From the NCBI GenBank assembly GCA_030044475.1, contig JASHVP010000184.1, positions 1 to 22,995 of the forward strand: a DNA stretch of 22,995 bases. The letters run 5' to 3'. Below the pieces are notes generated by a model, which was not told the DNA's origin, searched no databases, and worked only from the letters and a program-made list of their open reading frames with translations. This document shows positions 13,906-21,934 of this stretch, piece by piece (the stretch's first letter is position 1; each line of letters opens with the position of its first letter). Position numbers and translations under genes: made by a program. This stretch comes from Thermoplasmata archaeon. Its GTDB lineage: Archaea; Thermoplasmatota; Thermoplasmata; Lutacidiplasmatales; UBA184.

Positions 13906-14702
13906 CCCCGCGGATGCCCCGCGTCAAGCGCTCCCGACCTCCGGCGGGTCGCTCCGCCGGGCCCCGATCGGCCAGTGAATGGGTGCGGTGGCATCGACAG
14001 TACGGGTCGAGCGGGAGCCTCGGCCGGCGGCTGGCCGTCGTTCAACGGTTGATCCGTTCGGAACTCGCCCGACGGGGGCCGGGGCCGCTCCGGGCGGTCA
14101 GCCTCTGCGCTGGGGACGGGCGGGACTTATTGGGAGCCATCGCGTCCTGGCCCGGCCGCTCGGACCTCGTCGCCCGACTCGTCGACCGGGACCGGACCCT
14201 GATCGCCCGGGGCACGCGACGGCTCGCACGGATGGGGCTCGCGCGCGTCGAGTTCGTCCCGGGGGATGCGGGCCGCACCACCTGCCTCGAAGGAGCCGTG
14301 CCCGCTGATCTCGTCCTGCTCTGCGGCATCTTCGGCAACGTCTCCGACGCGGACGTCCGCCGGACCGTCCAGCACGCTCCGGAGCTCTGCGCTCCGGGCG
14401 CCCTCGTGATCTGGACGCGGGGGCGGTTCGCGCCGGACCTGACTCCCTCGATCCGGGAATGGTTCGCGCGGGCCGGATTCGACGAGGTCGCGTTCGTCTC
14501 CATCCCCGGGTCCACCGCCTCCGTGGGAGCGCACCGGCTGTCCGCGTCGCCCCGACCGTACCGGCGGGGAGTGCGGTTGTTCCGCTTCCTGCCGGCGGGT
14601 GCACGGCCGTCCGATCGCGCCCGATCCCTCCGGACGGGGAATAAACGGGCCGTATCTCCCCCGAAGAAAGATACCCCCCGGGCCTCTATCGGGGAACCAT
14701 GA
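13902..14702 (+). CDS. SAM-dependent methyltransferase with SLCAGDGRDLLG motif
   Basis: A 266-residue protein. Its N-terminus reads EWVRWHRQYGSSGSLGRRL and then AVVQRLIRSEL, followed by the SAM-binding motif VSLCAGDGRDLLG (residues 66-78), an Asp-containing second strand (LVDRD), and DLVLLCGIFGNVSDADV. This arrangement resembles a class I methyltransferase family that I know mainly from actinobacteria; the substrate is unknown, and gene transfer is possible. The start is GTG 13902, overlapping the oxidase stop as GTGA; ATG 13914 is an alternative. The catalytic fold ends near FRFLPAGARP; the last ~30 residues are basic and low in conservation signals, and they run through the promoter region of the next gene. 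The stop overlaps the next ATG as ATGA. Confidence 0.8.
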   Translation: MTPRMPRVKRSRPPAGRSAGPRSASEWVRWHRQYGSSGSLGRRLAVVQRLIRSELARRGPGPLRAVSLCAGDGRDLLGAIASWPGRSDLVARLVDRDRTLIARGTRRLARMGLARVEFVPGDAGRTTCLEGAVPADLVLLCGIFGNVSDADVRRTVQHAPELCAPGALVIWTRGRFAPDLTPSIREWFARAGFDEVAFVSIPGSTASVGAHRLSASPRPYRRGVRLFRFLPAGARPSDRARSLRTGNKRAVSPPKKDTPRASIGEP

Positions 14703-17700
14703 GCGGTTCGGGGTCGATCCCCGGCGGCCGAGCCCCGGTGCGACTCGGCGCCCCCCGCCCGCGCACGGTCGTGCTCGTGGGCGCCGTCGCGCTGATCGCG
14801 ACGCTGGTCGCGTCCGCCGGGAGCGCGGTCGGCTTGGCGGGACACGGGTCCGTCCCGGTCTCGACCTCGGTCCCGGGACCGTCCGCTCCGTCGGTCGTGC
14901 CCGCGCACCGGCTCGCGACGGTCCCGCTCTCGTCGGGCTCCGTCCCCACGACCCCCCTGACCGCGACGCCGGCCTGGCTGGCGTACGACCCCGCCGACCA
15001 GTCCCTCTACATCGCCGTGCCCCCGTCCAGCGTGGACATCGCGCCGGGGAACGTCGTGGCCCCGGGGTCGCCGCAGGTCAACGTCACCGTGCCCGTGGGA
15101 CAGGACCCGTTCGGGGTCGCCTATGACGCGGCGACCGGCGACGTATTCGTCACGAACGACGCCTCGAGCAACGTGAGCGTGCTGTTCGGGAACCTGACCG
15201 CTCCGATCGCGAGCATCCCCGTCGGCAGCGGTCCGACGGGCGTGGCCTACGACCCGGCGAACGGCTACGTCTACGTCGCCAACAACGGCAGCAACAACGT
15301 CTCCGTGATCAACGGGACCACGTTGGACGTCGTCGGATCGGTCGCGGTCGGCAACGGACCGATGGGGGTCGCCGTGAACGCGACCTCGGGCAACGTCTTC
15401 GTGGCGGATTCGGGGAGCGACGCGGTGACGACGATCTCCGGTACCTCGGACACGGTGGTCGCGACGGTGGGGGTCGGAAGCGCTCCGTACGGGGTCGCCG
15501 TGGACAATGCGACCGGGGACGTCTACGTGACCAACTCCAACTCGGGAAACCTCAGCGTGCTCCCTCCGAGCGGCACCGGCGTGATCGCCACGATCACCAC
15601 GGTGGGCGGCGGGGCCCTCGAGGGGGTCACCTACGACTGGGACGACGGCTACGTCTGGGCGGCGGACGGGGAGACGGTCCTGATGATCTCGCCCGCGAAC
15701 GAGTCCGTGGCGGCGGTGGTGCAATTCGACCCGTCCGGCATGGCGTTCGACTCCACGAACGGCAACGTGTGCGGCACGAACACGGCAAACCGCACCCTGG
15801 AGTGCCTCGTCGCCGACGACGCCACCGGCGGCGACGAGGGCCTCGTCACCTTCACCGAGAACGGACTCCCGGCGGCCACCGACTGGACGGTCGCGATCGC
15901 GGGAGGGGTGCCGCAGCTCGTCCGCTCGAACGAGAGCGAGTTCTCGGTGTACGTCCTGTGGTACTCGTACGAGGGACTGCCGGCGTCGTGGTACGAGGCC
16001 CTGCCCACGGGGTCGTACTTTGCGAGCCCCTTTACCGTGACCGCCGAGAGCGACGGGAATCCGGTCGCCCTGTCGGTCAACTACACCACGCAGCCCGGGC
16101 TCTATCCGGTCAGCCTGGAGGAGAGCGGCCTCCCGCTCTACGGGCCGGCGGATCCCGGGTGGACCGCGAGCGTGGGCTCGACCCAGCAGAGCTCGAACCA
16201 AAGCGCGATGGTCTTCGCGGAGCCGACCGGGACGTACGACTTCACGGTGCCCCCGTATAGCAGCCCGTACTTCGGGACCTACGACCCGAGCCCGTGCAAC
16301 GGAACGATCGTCGTCGGCACGACCGGCGTCACGCAGTCGATCGCCTTCTCCTCCGGCTCGGCGACGTGCGACCAGGTCGAATTCCTCGCCGCCGGTCTCC
16401 CCGACGGGGCCGCGTGGAACGTCACCCTCGCCGGCCTGCGGGAGTTCGCGACCGCCCCGACCGACACCCTGAACTTCACCGAGCCGACGGGGTCGTACTC
16501 GTACGCGGTCGGGGCTCCCCCGGGATATCGCGTGACGCCCGCCTCGGGCACGGTCGAGGTCGGGACCGCCCCGGTCCAAGTCGACCTTGCGTTCGCCTCG
16601 ACCACGCCGACGTACCTGGTGACGTTCGCCGAGACCGGCCTTCCGACCGGCGCGAACTGGAGCGTGCGGGCGGCGGGGTCCACGTACTCCTCGGAGTTCA
16701 CCACGATCCGTTTCGACCAGGCGAACGGGACGTACCCCTACGCGGTCAACGACGTGGCCGGCGAGTTCTACCCCTCGCCCCAGTCGGGGACGTTCTCGGT
16801 CGCGGGAGCGCCGCTCACGATCTCGATCTCGTACACCGCCGCCGCGGGGCTGTACCCGGTCACGTTCGACGAGTCGGGGCTCCCGCCCGACACGTTGTGG
16901 GGCGTGGAGGTCAACGGATCGAGCACCACCTCCGCGACCGCGGCGATCAATTTCACGGAGCCGAACGGGACGTACGAGTACGAGGTCGGCCCCGTCGCCG
17001 GCTACCTCGCCAGCAGCCCGAACGGGTCGGTGGTGGTGGCCGGACTCGCGATCGCGGTCCCGGTCGACTTCGCCCCGGCGTCGACCTCGGTCTACGGCGT
17101 CGAGTTCTCGGAGACCGGGCTCGCCGCGGGAACGGCCTGGGGGGTCTCCGTCGCCGGCGGGGCCCCCGTCCTCGCGAACACCTCGGCCTTCACGCTGAGC
17201 GAGCCGAACGGCAGCTACTCGTACACCGTCGTCCCCGTCGCCGGCTACAATGCGACGCCCTCCGAGGGCTCGTTCGTCGTGGCGGGCGCGTTCCAGTCGG
17301 TCGACGTGGAGTTTGCCGTCACCAACGTCAGCCCGGCCCGCTACGCGGTCGTCATCGAAGAGAGCGGTCTTCCGGCGAACACGACGTGGACGGCGACCGC
17401 TCGGGCCACCGCGAGCGGGGTCCTCGTCACGAACTCGACCAACGGGACGCTGGTCGAGCTCGAGCTCACCAACGGCACCTGGTCGCTGTCGGTGGAGACG
17501 GCGGCCGGGGTCCCCGGCTCCCTCACGCTCTCGAACCTGACGGTCCGGGGGACCGTGCCGACGGCCGTCGTCGCCACCTTCGCGCCGACGACGACCGGGC
17601 CCCCGCCGCCGAACGACGAGACCCCGATCGTGATCTTGGAGACGCTGGGGATTGGGATGGGGTTGGGCGCGGCGACGCTCGCCGTGGTGCTCCTGGTGCG

Positions 17701-17746
17701 TCGGCGACAGAAGCGCCCGCCGGTCCCGCCCGAATGGACTCCGTGA
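14699..17746 (+). CDS. Large surface protein: seven-bladed YVTN beta-propeller plus seven ESGLP repeats and C-terminal anchor
   Basis: A 1015-residue exported protein. A signal/anchor helix follows a basic N-terminus (TVVLVGAVALIATLVASAG). From about residue 93 to 365 there are seven YVTN-type blades; examples are GPTGVAYDPANGYVYVANN and APYGVAVDNATGDVYVTNS. From about 382 to 960 there are seven repeats of 75-90 residues, each opening with a motif such as VTFDESGLPPDTLWGVEVNG (near 382, 468, 561, 638, 718, 798 and 880) and most closing with a GSYSYTV...GY block and a GSF/V-VAG strand. A transmembrane helix (about 983-1005) and the basic tail RRRQKRPP anchor it with the bulk outside. NXS/T sites are frequent. 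Such proteins form surface layers or adhesins in Thermoplasmatota; ligand unknown. ATG overlaps the preceding stop. Confidence 0.88.
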   Translation: MSGSGSIPGGRAPVRLGAPRPRTVVLVGAVALIATLVASAGSAVGLAGHGSVPVSTSVPGPSAPSVVPAHRLATVPLSSGSVPTTPLTATPAWLAYDPADQSLYIAVPPSSVDIAPGNVVAPGSPQVNVTVPVGQDPFGVAYDAATGDVFVTNDASSNVSVLFGNLTAPIASIPVGSGPTGVAYDPANGYVYVANNGSNNVSVINGTTLDVVGSVAVGNGPMGVAVNATSGNVFVADSGSDAVTTISGTSDTVVATVGVGSAPYGVAVDNATGDVYVTNSNSGNLSVLPPSGTGVIATITTVGGGALEGVTYDWDDGYVWAADGETVLMISPANESVAAVVQFDPSGMAFDSTNGNVCGTNTANRTLECLVADDATGGDEGLVTFTENGLPAATDWTVAIAGGVPQLVRSNESEFSVYVLWYSYEGLPASWYEALPTGSYFASPFTVTAESDGNPVALSVNYTTQPGLYPVSLEESGLPLYGPADPGWTASVGSTQQSSNQSAMVFAEPTGTYDFTVPPYSSPYFGTYDPSPCNGTIVVGTTGVTQSIAFSSGSATCDQVEFLAAGLPDGAAWNVTLAGLREFATAPTDTLNFTEPTGSYSYAVGAPPGYRVTPASGTVEVGTAPVQVDLAFASTTPTYLVTFAETGLPTGANWSVRAAGSTYSSEFTTIRFDQANGTYPYAVNDVAGEFYPSPQSGTFSVAGAPLTISISYTAAAGLYPVTFDESGLPPDTLWGVEVNGSSTTSATAAINFTEPNGTYEYEVGPVAGYLASSPNGSVVVAGLAIAVPVDFAPASTSVYGVEFSETGLAAGTAWGVSVAGGAPVLANTSAFTLSEPNGSYSYTVVPVAGYNATPSEGSFVVAGAFQSVDVEFAVTNVSPARYAVVIEESGLPANTTWTATARATASGVLVTNSTNGTLVELELTNGTWSLSVETAAGVPGSLTLSNLTVRGTVPTAVVATFAPTTTGPPPPNDETPIVILETLGIGMGLGAATLAVVLLVRRRQKRPPVPPEWTP

Positions 17747-17833
17747 GCCCGGCCCGCGGACCCGAGGTCCGACCCCGCCCGCACCGCGCACGGCCCACGC
17801 CGGGAAAGACCCCGAGCGTGGCGGCGGGACGGA

Positions 17834-18307
17834 CTACGGGGGGGTGAGCGGCGCCCCGCACCGCTGGCAGAACTTCCCGAGGGCCGGATTGATGCCCCCG
17901 CACCGGGGGCAGTAGACCGTTCCGCTCGCGAGCGAGCCGCCCCCACCGGCGGTGACGGCGGCCTCGTGGAGCGCGTCGCCGAGCTTGACGTAGGCGATGA
18001 GGTAGAGAATTCCGCCGAGGATCGAGAGCGTGACCAGCGAGAGGATCCCGAAGATCAAGGTCGGGGTGCGGGCCGACCCATAGTCCCCGTCCGCCGTCGG
18101 GCGGTACGAGAAGAGCAGGATGAGGACCCCCCACACGGCGCCGACGGCCGCGACGGCGAGGAGGAAGATTCCATGGAACCGGTGGTTGCCCGGGAGAACG
18201 GCGAGCGCGAGGATCCCGGCGACCTCCACGAACTGGAGGATCACTCCGACCAGGATCAGGACCCGCGCCGTGTTCCCGCTGCGACGGGACGCCGGGGGGA
18301 CGCTCAC
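17834..18307 (-). CDS. Membrane protein with C-terminal zinc ribbon
   Basis: A 157-residue protein with three or four hydrophobic helices: VLILVGVILQFVEVAGILAL (about 16-35), GIFLLAVAAVGAVWGVLILL, and LIFGILSLVTLSILGGILYL. After a Gly-rich linker comes a rubredoxin-like knuckle pair CPRCG...CQRCG (residues ~133-152) that should bind one Zn, probably on the cytoplasmic side. This architecture (zinc-ribbon plus TM segments) is widespread in archaea and has no assigned function. The start is GTG 18307. It lies 21 nt after the stop of the small Cys-rich gene and is probably the last gene of the minus-strand cluster that begins with the CDGSH protein. Confidence 0.82.
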   Translation of the reverse strand: MSVPPASRRSGNTARVLILVGVILQFVEVAGILALAVLPGNHRFHGIFLLAVAAVGAVWGVLILLFSYRPTADGDYGSARTPTLIFGILSLVTLSILGGILYLIAYVKLGDALHEAAVTAGGGGSLASGTVYCPRCGGINPALGKFCQRCGAPLTPP

Positions 18308-18328
18308 GGTCCCCGCGAGCGGCCGCTC

Positions 18329-18604
18329 CTACTTCACCTCGTCACCTGGAGACGACCCGTCCGGGGGCCCACCGGATTCGGCTCCCGAGACCGGGGCGCG
18401 GGGGCGGAACATCGCGCACTGGAGAACCGGTTGGCGCGGGTACCGTTCGGGGAGCAAGGGGCAGAGGACGAAGACGCTCCTCCGGGTGCGAACGTACGTC
18501 GGCGGCGCGGCGCAGCGGTGGCAGAGGGACGACGGATAGGGCAGGTCGCGAGGTTCGGGCGCCGGCCGTTCCCCACCGCCGCGACGGGACGGGTCGCCGA
18601 TCAG
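18329..18604 (-). CDS. Small Cys-rich conserved protein, apparent CTG start
   Basis: About 91 residues. The core, LCHRCAAPPTYVRTRRSVFV followed by LCPLLPERYPRQPVLQCAMF, has the look of a small conserved family with a CXXC near the start, an LC..L.PRYP-QPV block and a last Cys before a Phe; four or five cysteines could bind a metal. The C-terminal tail (PVSGAESGGPPDGSSPG) is disordered. No ATG, GTG or TTG occurs in this frame between the core and well inside the upstream gene. The frame can open at CTG 18604-18602, which overlaps the TGA of the CDGSH gene as CTGA, like the ATGA junctions elsewhere here. A lost start through mutation or sequencing error is the main alternative. Confidence 0.55.
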   Translation of the reverse strand: MIGDPSRRGGGERPAPEPRDLPYPSSLCHRCAAPPTYVRTRRSVFVLCPLLPERYPRQPVLQCAMFRPRAPVSGAESGGPPDGSSPGDEVK

Positions 18605-19344
18605 ACGAGGCCGTCCTGAAAGTGCATGGACGCGTGACTGCCGTTGCAGAACGGCATGTTCGTGGACGCGCCGCACCGACACAGGGTGACTCGGTTGCGT
18701 CGCTCGTACGGTTTCCCATCGGCCGACTCGACGACGACCCCGCCCCGCACCCAGAGCGGTCCGCTGCACCGGAGGGCCGGGTCTTCGACGATCCCGATCG
18801 ACGGCGGCAGCGTCGGTTCCACGGCCGTTCCGGAGCCCTTCTCGCGAAGGACCAAGCGCCCCGACGGGCAGTGCGAGGCCTCGCGAATCACGAGCTCCCG
18901 GATCGTCGGGTCGTCGGTGCGTTCGATCAAGGACCAGATCTTGCCGCCCGGGTCGCAGAAGCGGGCGAACGCGCACAGGGTCTCGGCGTCGCTGAGAACG
19001 TGGGTCGGCCCGTCGAGGTGCTCCGATTGGCGCTCGAGCGGGCGTCGGGTCGCGGTCTCCTTTCCCTCGAACCCCACGCGGAGGTGGGAGTTGTCGCAGA
19101 AGGGCTTGTGGCGAGACTGCCCGCACCGGCACAGGTAGTACTCCTGCTCCACGGGGAACCGCCGGCCTTCCCCCCACTCCCAGGACTCTCCCTCGGCATT
19201 CGGGGAAATCACCTGGACGGAGAGCGGCACCGACCCGGTCACGCGGTAGGGGCCGTGGGGGCTCACGACGATCCGGGCCGGCGGCTCCTCGGTCAGGGAC
19301 TCCCTCCGTCGAGGGAGTGCCCCGAGGGCTATGAACCGTTCCAT
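18601..19344 (-). CDS. CDGSH iron-sulfur protein with two CDGSH motifs and a central divergent 4Fe-4S domain
   Basis: A 247-residue redox protein. It has two CDGSH-type 2Fe-2S sites: CRCGQSRHKPFCDNSH (about residues 70-85) and CRCGASTNMPFCNGSH near the C-terminus. In both, three Cys and one His ligate the cluster; the second has N in place of the D. Between them lies LCAFARFCDPGGKIW and then REASHCPSGRLVL, the cysteine pattern of the divergent 4Fe-4S mono-cluster (Fer4_19) domain, so the order is CDGSH - Fer4_19 - CDGSH. Role: electron transfer or cluster handling in the cytoplasm; partner unknown. I took ATG 19344; an in-frame ATG at 19440 would add 32 residues before the conserved region. 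It heads a minus-strand cluster and is divergent from the cyclase gene. Confidence 0.88.
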   Translation of the reverse strand: MERFIALGALPRRRESLTEEPPARIVVSPHGPYRVTGSVPLSVQVISPNAEGESWEWGEGRRFPVEQEYYLCRCGQSRHKPFCDNSHLRVGFEGKETATRRPLERQSEHLDGPTHVLSDAETLCAFARFCDPGGKIWSLIERTDDPTIRELVIREASHCPSGRLVLREKGSGTAVEPTLPPSIGIVEDPALRCSGPLWVRGGVVVESADGKPYERRNRVTLCRCGASTNMPFCNGSHASMHFQDGLV

Positions 19345-19481
19345 CTCCGGGGAGGCTCCGGGTCCGCCGAAGTGCCGGCAGCGGAACCGGTGGGGCGAGG
19401 CCTCGTCCCGAACCGGGCGGACGGGGGGGCGACCCTCCACCGAAGGGGGAAAAGGCGCTCCGTGCTCCGTCCGGTCGAGCG

Positions 19482-21458
19482 ATGTCGCGTCGGCTCGCCG
19501 CCATCATGTTCACCGACCTCGTCGGGTTCACCCGGTTGGGGCAGGACGACGAGGAGGCGGCCCTGCGGCTCCGGCGCGAGCATCAGGCCCTGCTCCGACC
19601 GATCTTCGGGACGTACGCCGGACGCGAGGTGAAGTCGCTCGGGGACGGCTTCCTCGTCGAATTCCCGAGCGCGGTCGAGTCGGTGCGCTGCGCCGTCGAG
19701 ATCCAGCGGGCGATGGGAGAGCGGAACGCTCGGGCCGGGCCAGAAGACCGGATGTTGCTCCGGATCGGGATCCATCTGGGAGACATCGTCGAGGAGGAGG
19801 GAGGCGACCTCGTGGGCGACGCGGTGAACGTCGCGTCCCGGATCGAGCCCCTCGCCGACCCGGGCGGGATCTGTCTCTCCGCGCCGGTCCACGATCAGGT
19901 CCGGAACAAGCTTCCCTACGTCTTCGAGCGGCTCGGGCCGCGGACCCTCAAGAACGTCCGGGAGGCCGTGGAGGTGTATCGAATCGCCGACCCGTCCACG
20001 CGGGTCGTCGCTCCGCCGAAGCCGGAGGCGGCCACGACCCACTTTCGACTCGCGGTGCTCCCCCTCGCCAACCTCAGCGCAGAGGCGAATGACGACTTCT
20101 TCGCGGACGGGCTGACCGACGAGTTGATCTCCCGGACGGCGCAGCTCGACCGAGTTCGGGTCATCGCGCGGACCTCCGTCCAGCGGTACAAGGGCTCGCC
20201 GAAGACGATCCGCGAGGTCGGGCAAGAGCTCGACGTCGGCGCCGCGCTCGAGGGAAGCGTTCGGAAGGCGGGAGATCAACTGCGCATCGCCGTCCAGCTG
20301 ATCGATGTGCGGAGCGAGTCGAACATCTGGTCGATGCGCTACGACCGACCGCTGGGCGACATCTTCGCGATCCAGGACGACATCGCGGGGCACGTCGCCC
20401 GCGCCGTCGCCACCCACCTGACCGGGTCCGCCCCTCCGGGGCCCGTCGCGCGGCCCGACTCCGCGCCGCCCGACACCGCCGACCTGGAGGCGTACGCCGT
20501 GTTCCTTCACGGGCGCCAGCTGTTTGCCGAGCGGGGCTCGGTCGAGTCGATCCGGGCGGCGAACTCGCTGTTCGAAGACGCGGTCCGCCGGGACCCCCTG
20601 TTCGCCCGAGCCCGCGTCGGGGTCGCGGAGTCGCTTCTCTGGCTCGCGACGGAGGGGCAGGTCCCCTTCCGGGAGGCGGAGTCGCGGGCGCACCGAGAAC
20701 TGCAGACGGCGCTCGCCCGCAACGACCGAATCGCGGAGGCGCACTCGACGCTCGCCGCGTTGTATCTGGGGACCGACCGGCTCGACGACTGCGAGCGCGA
20801 AGCTCGGCGCGCGATGGAGTTGAACCCGAGCCTCGCGGACCCCTACCGGTGGCTGGCCCAGCTCGCCGCCGGCGACGGGGACATCGACGAAGCGGTCCGA
20901 CTGCTCGACGCGGCCCGTCAGCTCGATCCGACCGACGTGAACATCCTCGCGTTCTACGGCCGGGCCCTGGCGTACTCGGGACGGGAAGCGGACGCCCTCG
21001 CGTTCTGGGAGTCGACGATGTCCCGCGTCCGCTTCCGGACCAACGCGAACCTCGCGGAGTACTTCCTCGGAAAGGGGGACCTGCCCCACGCCGAGGAATC
21101 GGTCCGCGAGATGGAGCAGATTCGACCGGACAGCCCGTGGACGTTGGTCTACCGGGGACTCGTGGCCGCCCGGAGCGGCGAGACCGACGTCGCGCGACGG
21201 AACCTCGAGCGCCTCCACGAGCGGGCGAAGCGGGGCGAGATGCTCGTCTTCTTCATCGGATTCCTGCAGTACGGACTCGGGGACCAGGACGGATTCGTCG
21301 CCGCGATGGACCAGGCGCTTCGGCTCGGCGTGCTCCCCCTGCTCGAGCTGACCTACTCGCCGCTCTACGCCGCCGCCCGGGCGGACCCCCGCGTCCAGGA
21401 CATCCTCGAACGGCAGCGACGACTCCGTCAGAGGCCTCCGTCCGGCGGCGGGGCGTGA
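19482..21458 (+). CDS. Class III adenylate cyclase fused to TolB-like domain and TPR repeats
   Basis: A 658-residue protein. Residues ~5-170 form a class III nucleotide cyclase: metal aspartates D12 (FTDLVGFT) and D55 (KSLGDGF), base-selecting pair K51 and D113 (GDAVNVASR), and transition-state residues N116 and R120. The K/D pair predicts ATP, hence cAMP, as in other bacterial-type adenylate cyclases. Residues ~187-315 (FRLAVLPLANLSAEANDDFF, then FADGLTDELISRTAQL) match the TolB/FlgO-like domain that often follows such cyclases in bacteria. From ~330 to 640 there are TPR-like helical hairpins (for example AEAHSTLAALYLGTDRLDDC). No signal or membrane helix, so it is cytoplasmic. Start ATG 19482. 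This fusion is common in bacteria and rare in archaea, suggesting transfer. Confidence 0.9.
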   Translation: MSRRLAAIMFTDLVGFTRLGQDDEEAALRLRREHQALLRPIFGTYAGREVKSLGDGFLVEFPSAVESVRCAVEIQRAMGERNARAGPEDRMLLRIGIHLGDIVEEEGGDLVGDAVNVASRIEPLADPGGICLSAPVHDQVRNKLPYVFERLGPRTLKNVREAVEVYRIADPSTRVVAPPKPEAATTHFRLAVLPLANLSAEANDDFFADGLTDELISRTAQLDRVRVIARTSVQRYKGSPKTIREVGQELDVGAALEGSVRKAGDQLRIAVQLIDVRSESNIWSMRYDRPLGDIFAIQDDIAGHVARAVATHLTGSAPPGPVARPDSAPPDTADLEAYAVFLHGRQLFAERGSVESIRAANSLFEDAVRRDPLFARARVGVAESLLWLATEGQVPFREAESRAHRELQTALARNDRIAEAHSTLAALYLGTDRLDDCEREARRAMELNPSLADPYRWLAQLAAGDGDIDEAVRLLDAARQLDPTDVNILAFYGRALAYSGREADALAFWESTMSRVRFRTNANLAEYFLGKGDLPHAEESVREMEQIRPDSPWTLVYRGLVAARSGETDVARRNLERLHERAKRGEMLVFFIGFLQYGLGDQDGFVAAMDQALRLGVLPLLELTYSPLYAAARADPRVQDILERQRRLRQRPPSGGGA

Positions 21459-21934
21459 TTCCCGGTCGACCGGCAGCCTTCCGTGGAGCGTTGCGCGCTC
21501 CCGGCCGGAGAACGGAACCGGTCATCGCCCGGACGAGGCATGGACTCGCCGCGGCCATCATCCCAGCACGGCGTACGAATGGTCCGCGACCTGCAACGGG
21601 GGTGGAGCGCGGGGGTCGTTCCGCCCGGGCTCGTTCGGTCAGCGGCTGCCAGAATGGCCGCGTCGGGTCGGCGGGACCCATCCCCATGGTGGGGGTGGAC
21701 CGGGGGTGGTCACTCCCGAGGTCGGGGTCGCCGGCTCCCGTGGGCCCCTCACGAACGCGCTACGATCGCTCCGGGCACACCGTGACCAGCCGCAAGTGGA
21801 GAGAGCCGGTCGGGGCGCGGTCCGTCGGCTCTACGTCACGGGCGCGACACGTGCGTGCCGTTCTCCGAGTTTCTCGGGCGCGCCGAGCCGCGCTCGAGAA
21901 TGGACCCGACCGGGAAGGACCGTTCGCTGGGAAG
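21459..21934. other. 476-bp intergenic stretch without a supported gene
   Basis: Between the cyclase stop and the tRNA 3' end I find no frame with recognisable motifs, a ribosome site or plausible composition. The open frames here are Arg/Pro/Gly-rich and shift frame freely, as expected of non-coding GC-rich DNA. A possible 7-bp inverted repeat, AGAGCCG 21802-21808 with CGGCTCT 21826-21832, is the only structure seen. No poly-T terminator is visible for the cyclase gene. Confidence 0.5.

Noticed and set aside
17758..17770. Hairpin GGACC-CGA-GGTCC between the convergent surface-protein and zinc-ribbon genes, possible terminator
   Set aside because: Only five pairs, no T-run after it, and archaeal termination depends on T-rich tracts; such stems are expected by chance in GC-rich DNA.
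14042..17791. A 1249-codon minus-strand open frame opposite the methyltransferase and surface-protein genes
   Set aside because: Composition is Arg/Gly/Asp-rich with no motif, and the opposite strand encodes clear domains with signal, repeats and anchor.
19329..21218. A 629-codon minus-strand open frame opposite the cyclase
   Set aside because: The plus strand carries an intact cyclase with all catalytic residues; the minus frame has no recognisable domain.
21483..21785. A possible 100-codon gene after the cyclase
   Set aside because: Arg/Gly/Pro/Trp-rich low-information sequence, no ribosome site and no family motif; treated as intergenic.
21802..21832. Inverted repeat AGAGCCG/CGGCTCT with a 17-nt loop, possible structured RNA
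   Set aside because: Short arms, long loop and no conserved RNA motif; not distinguishable from chance here.
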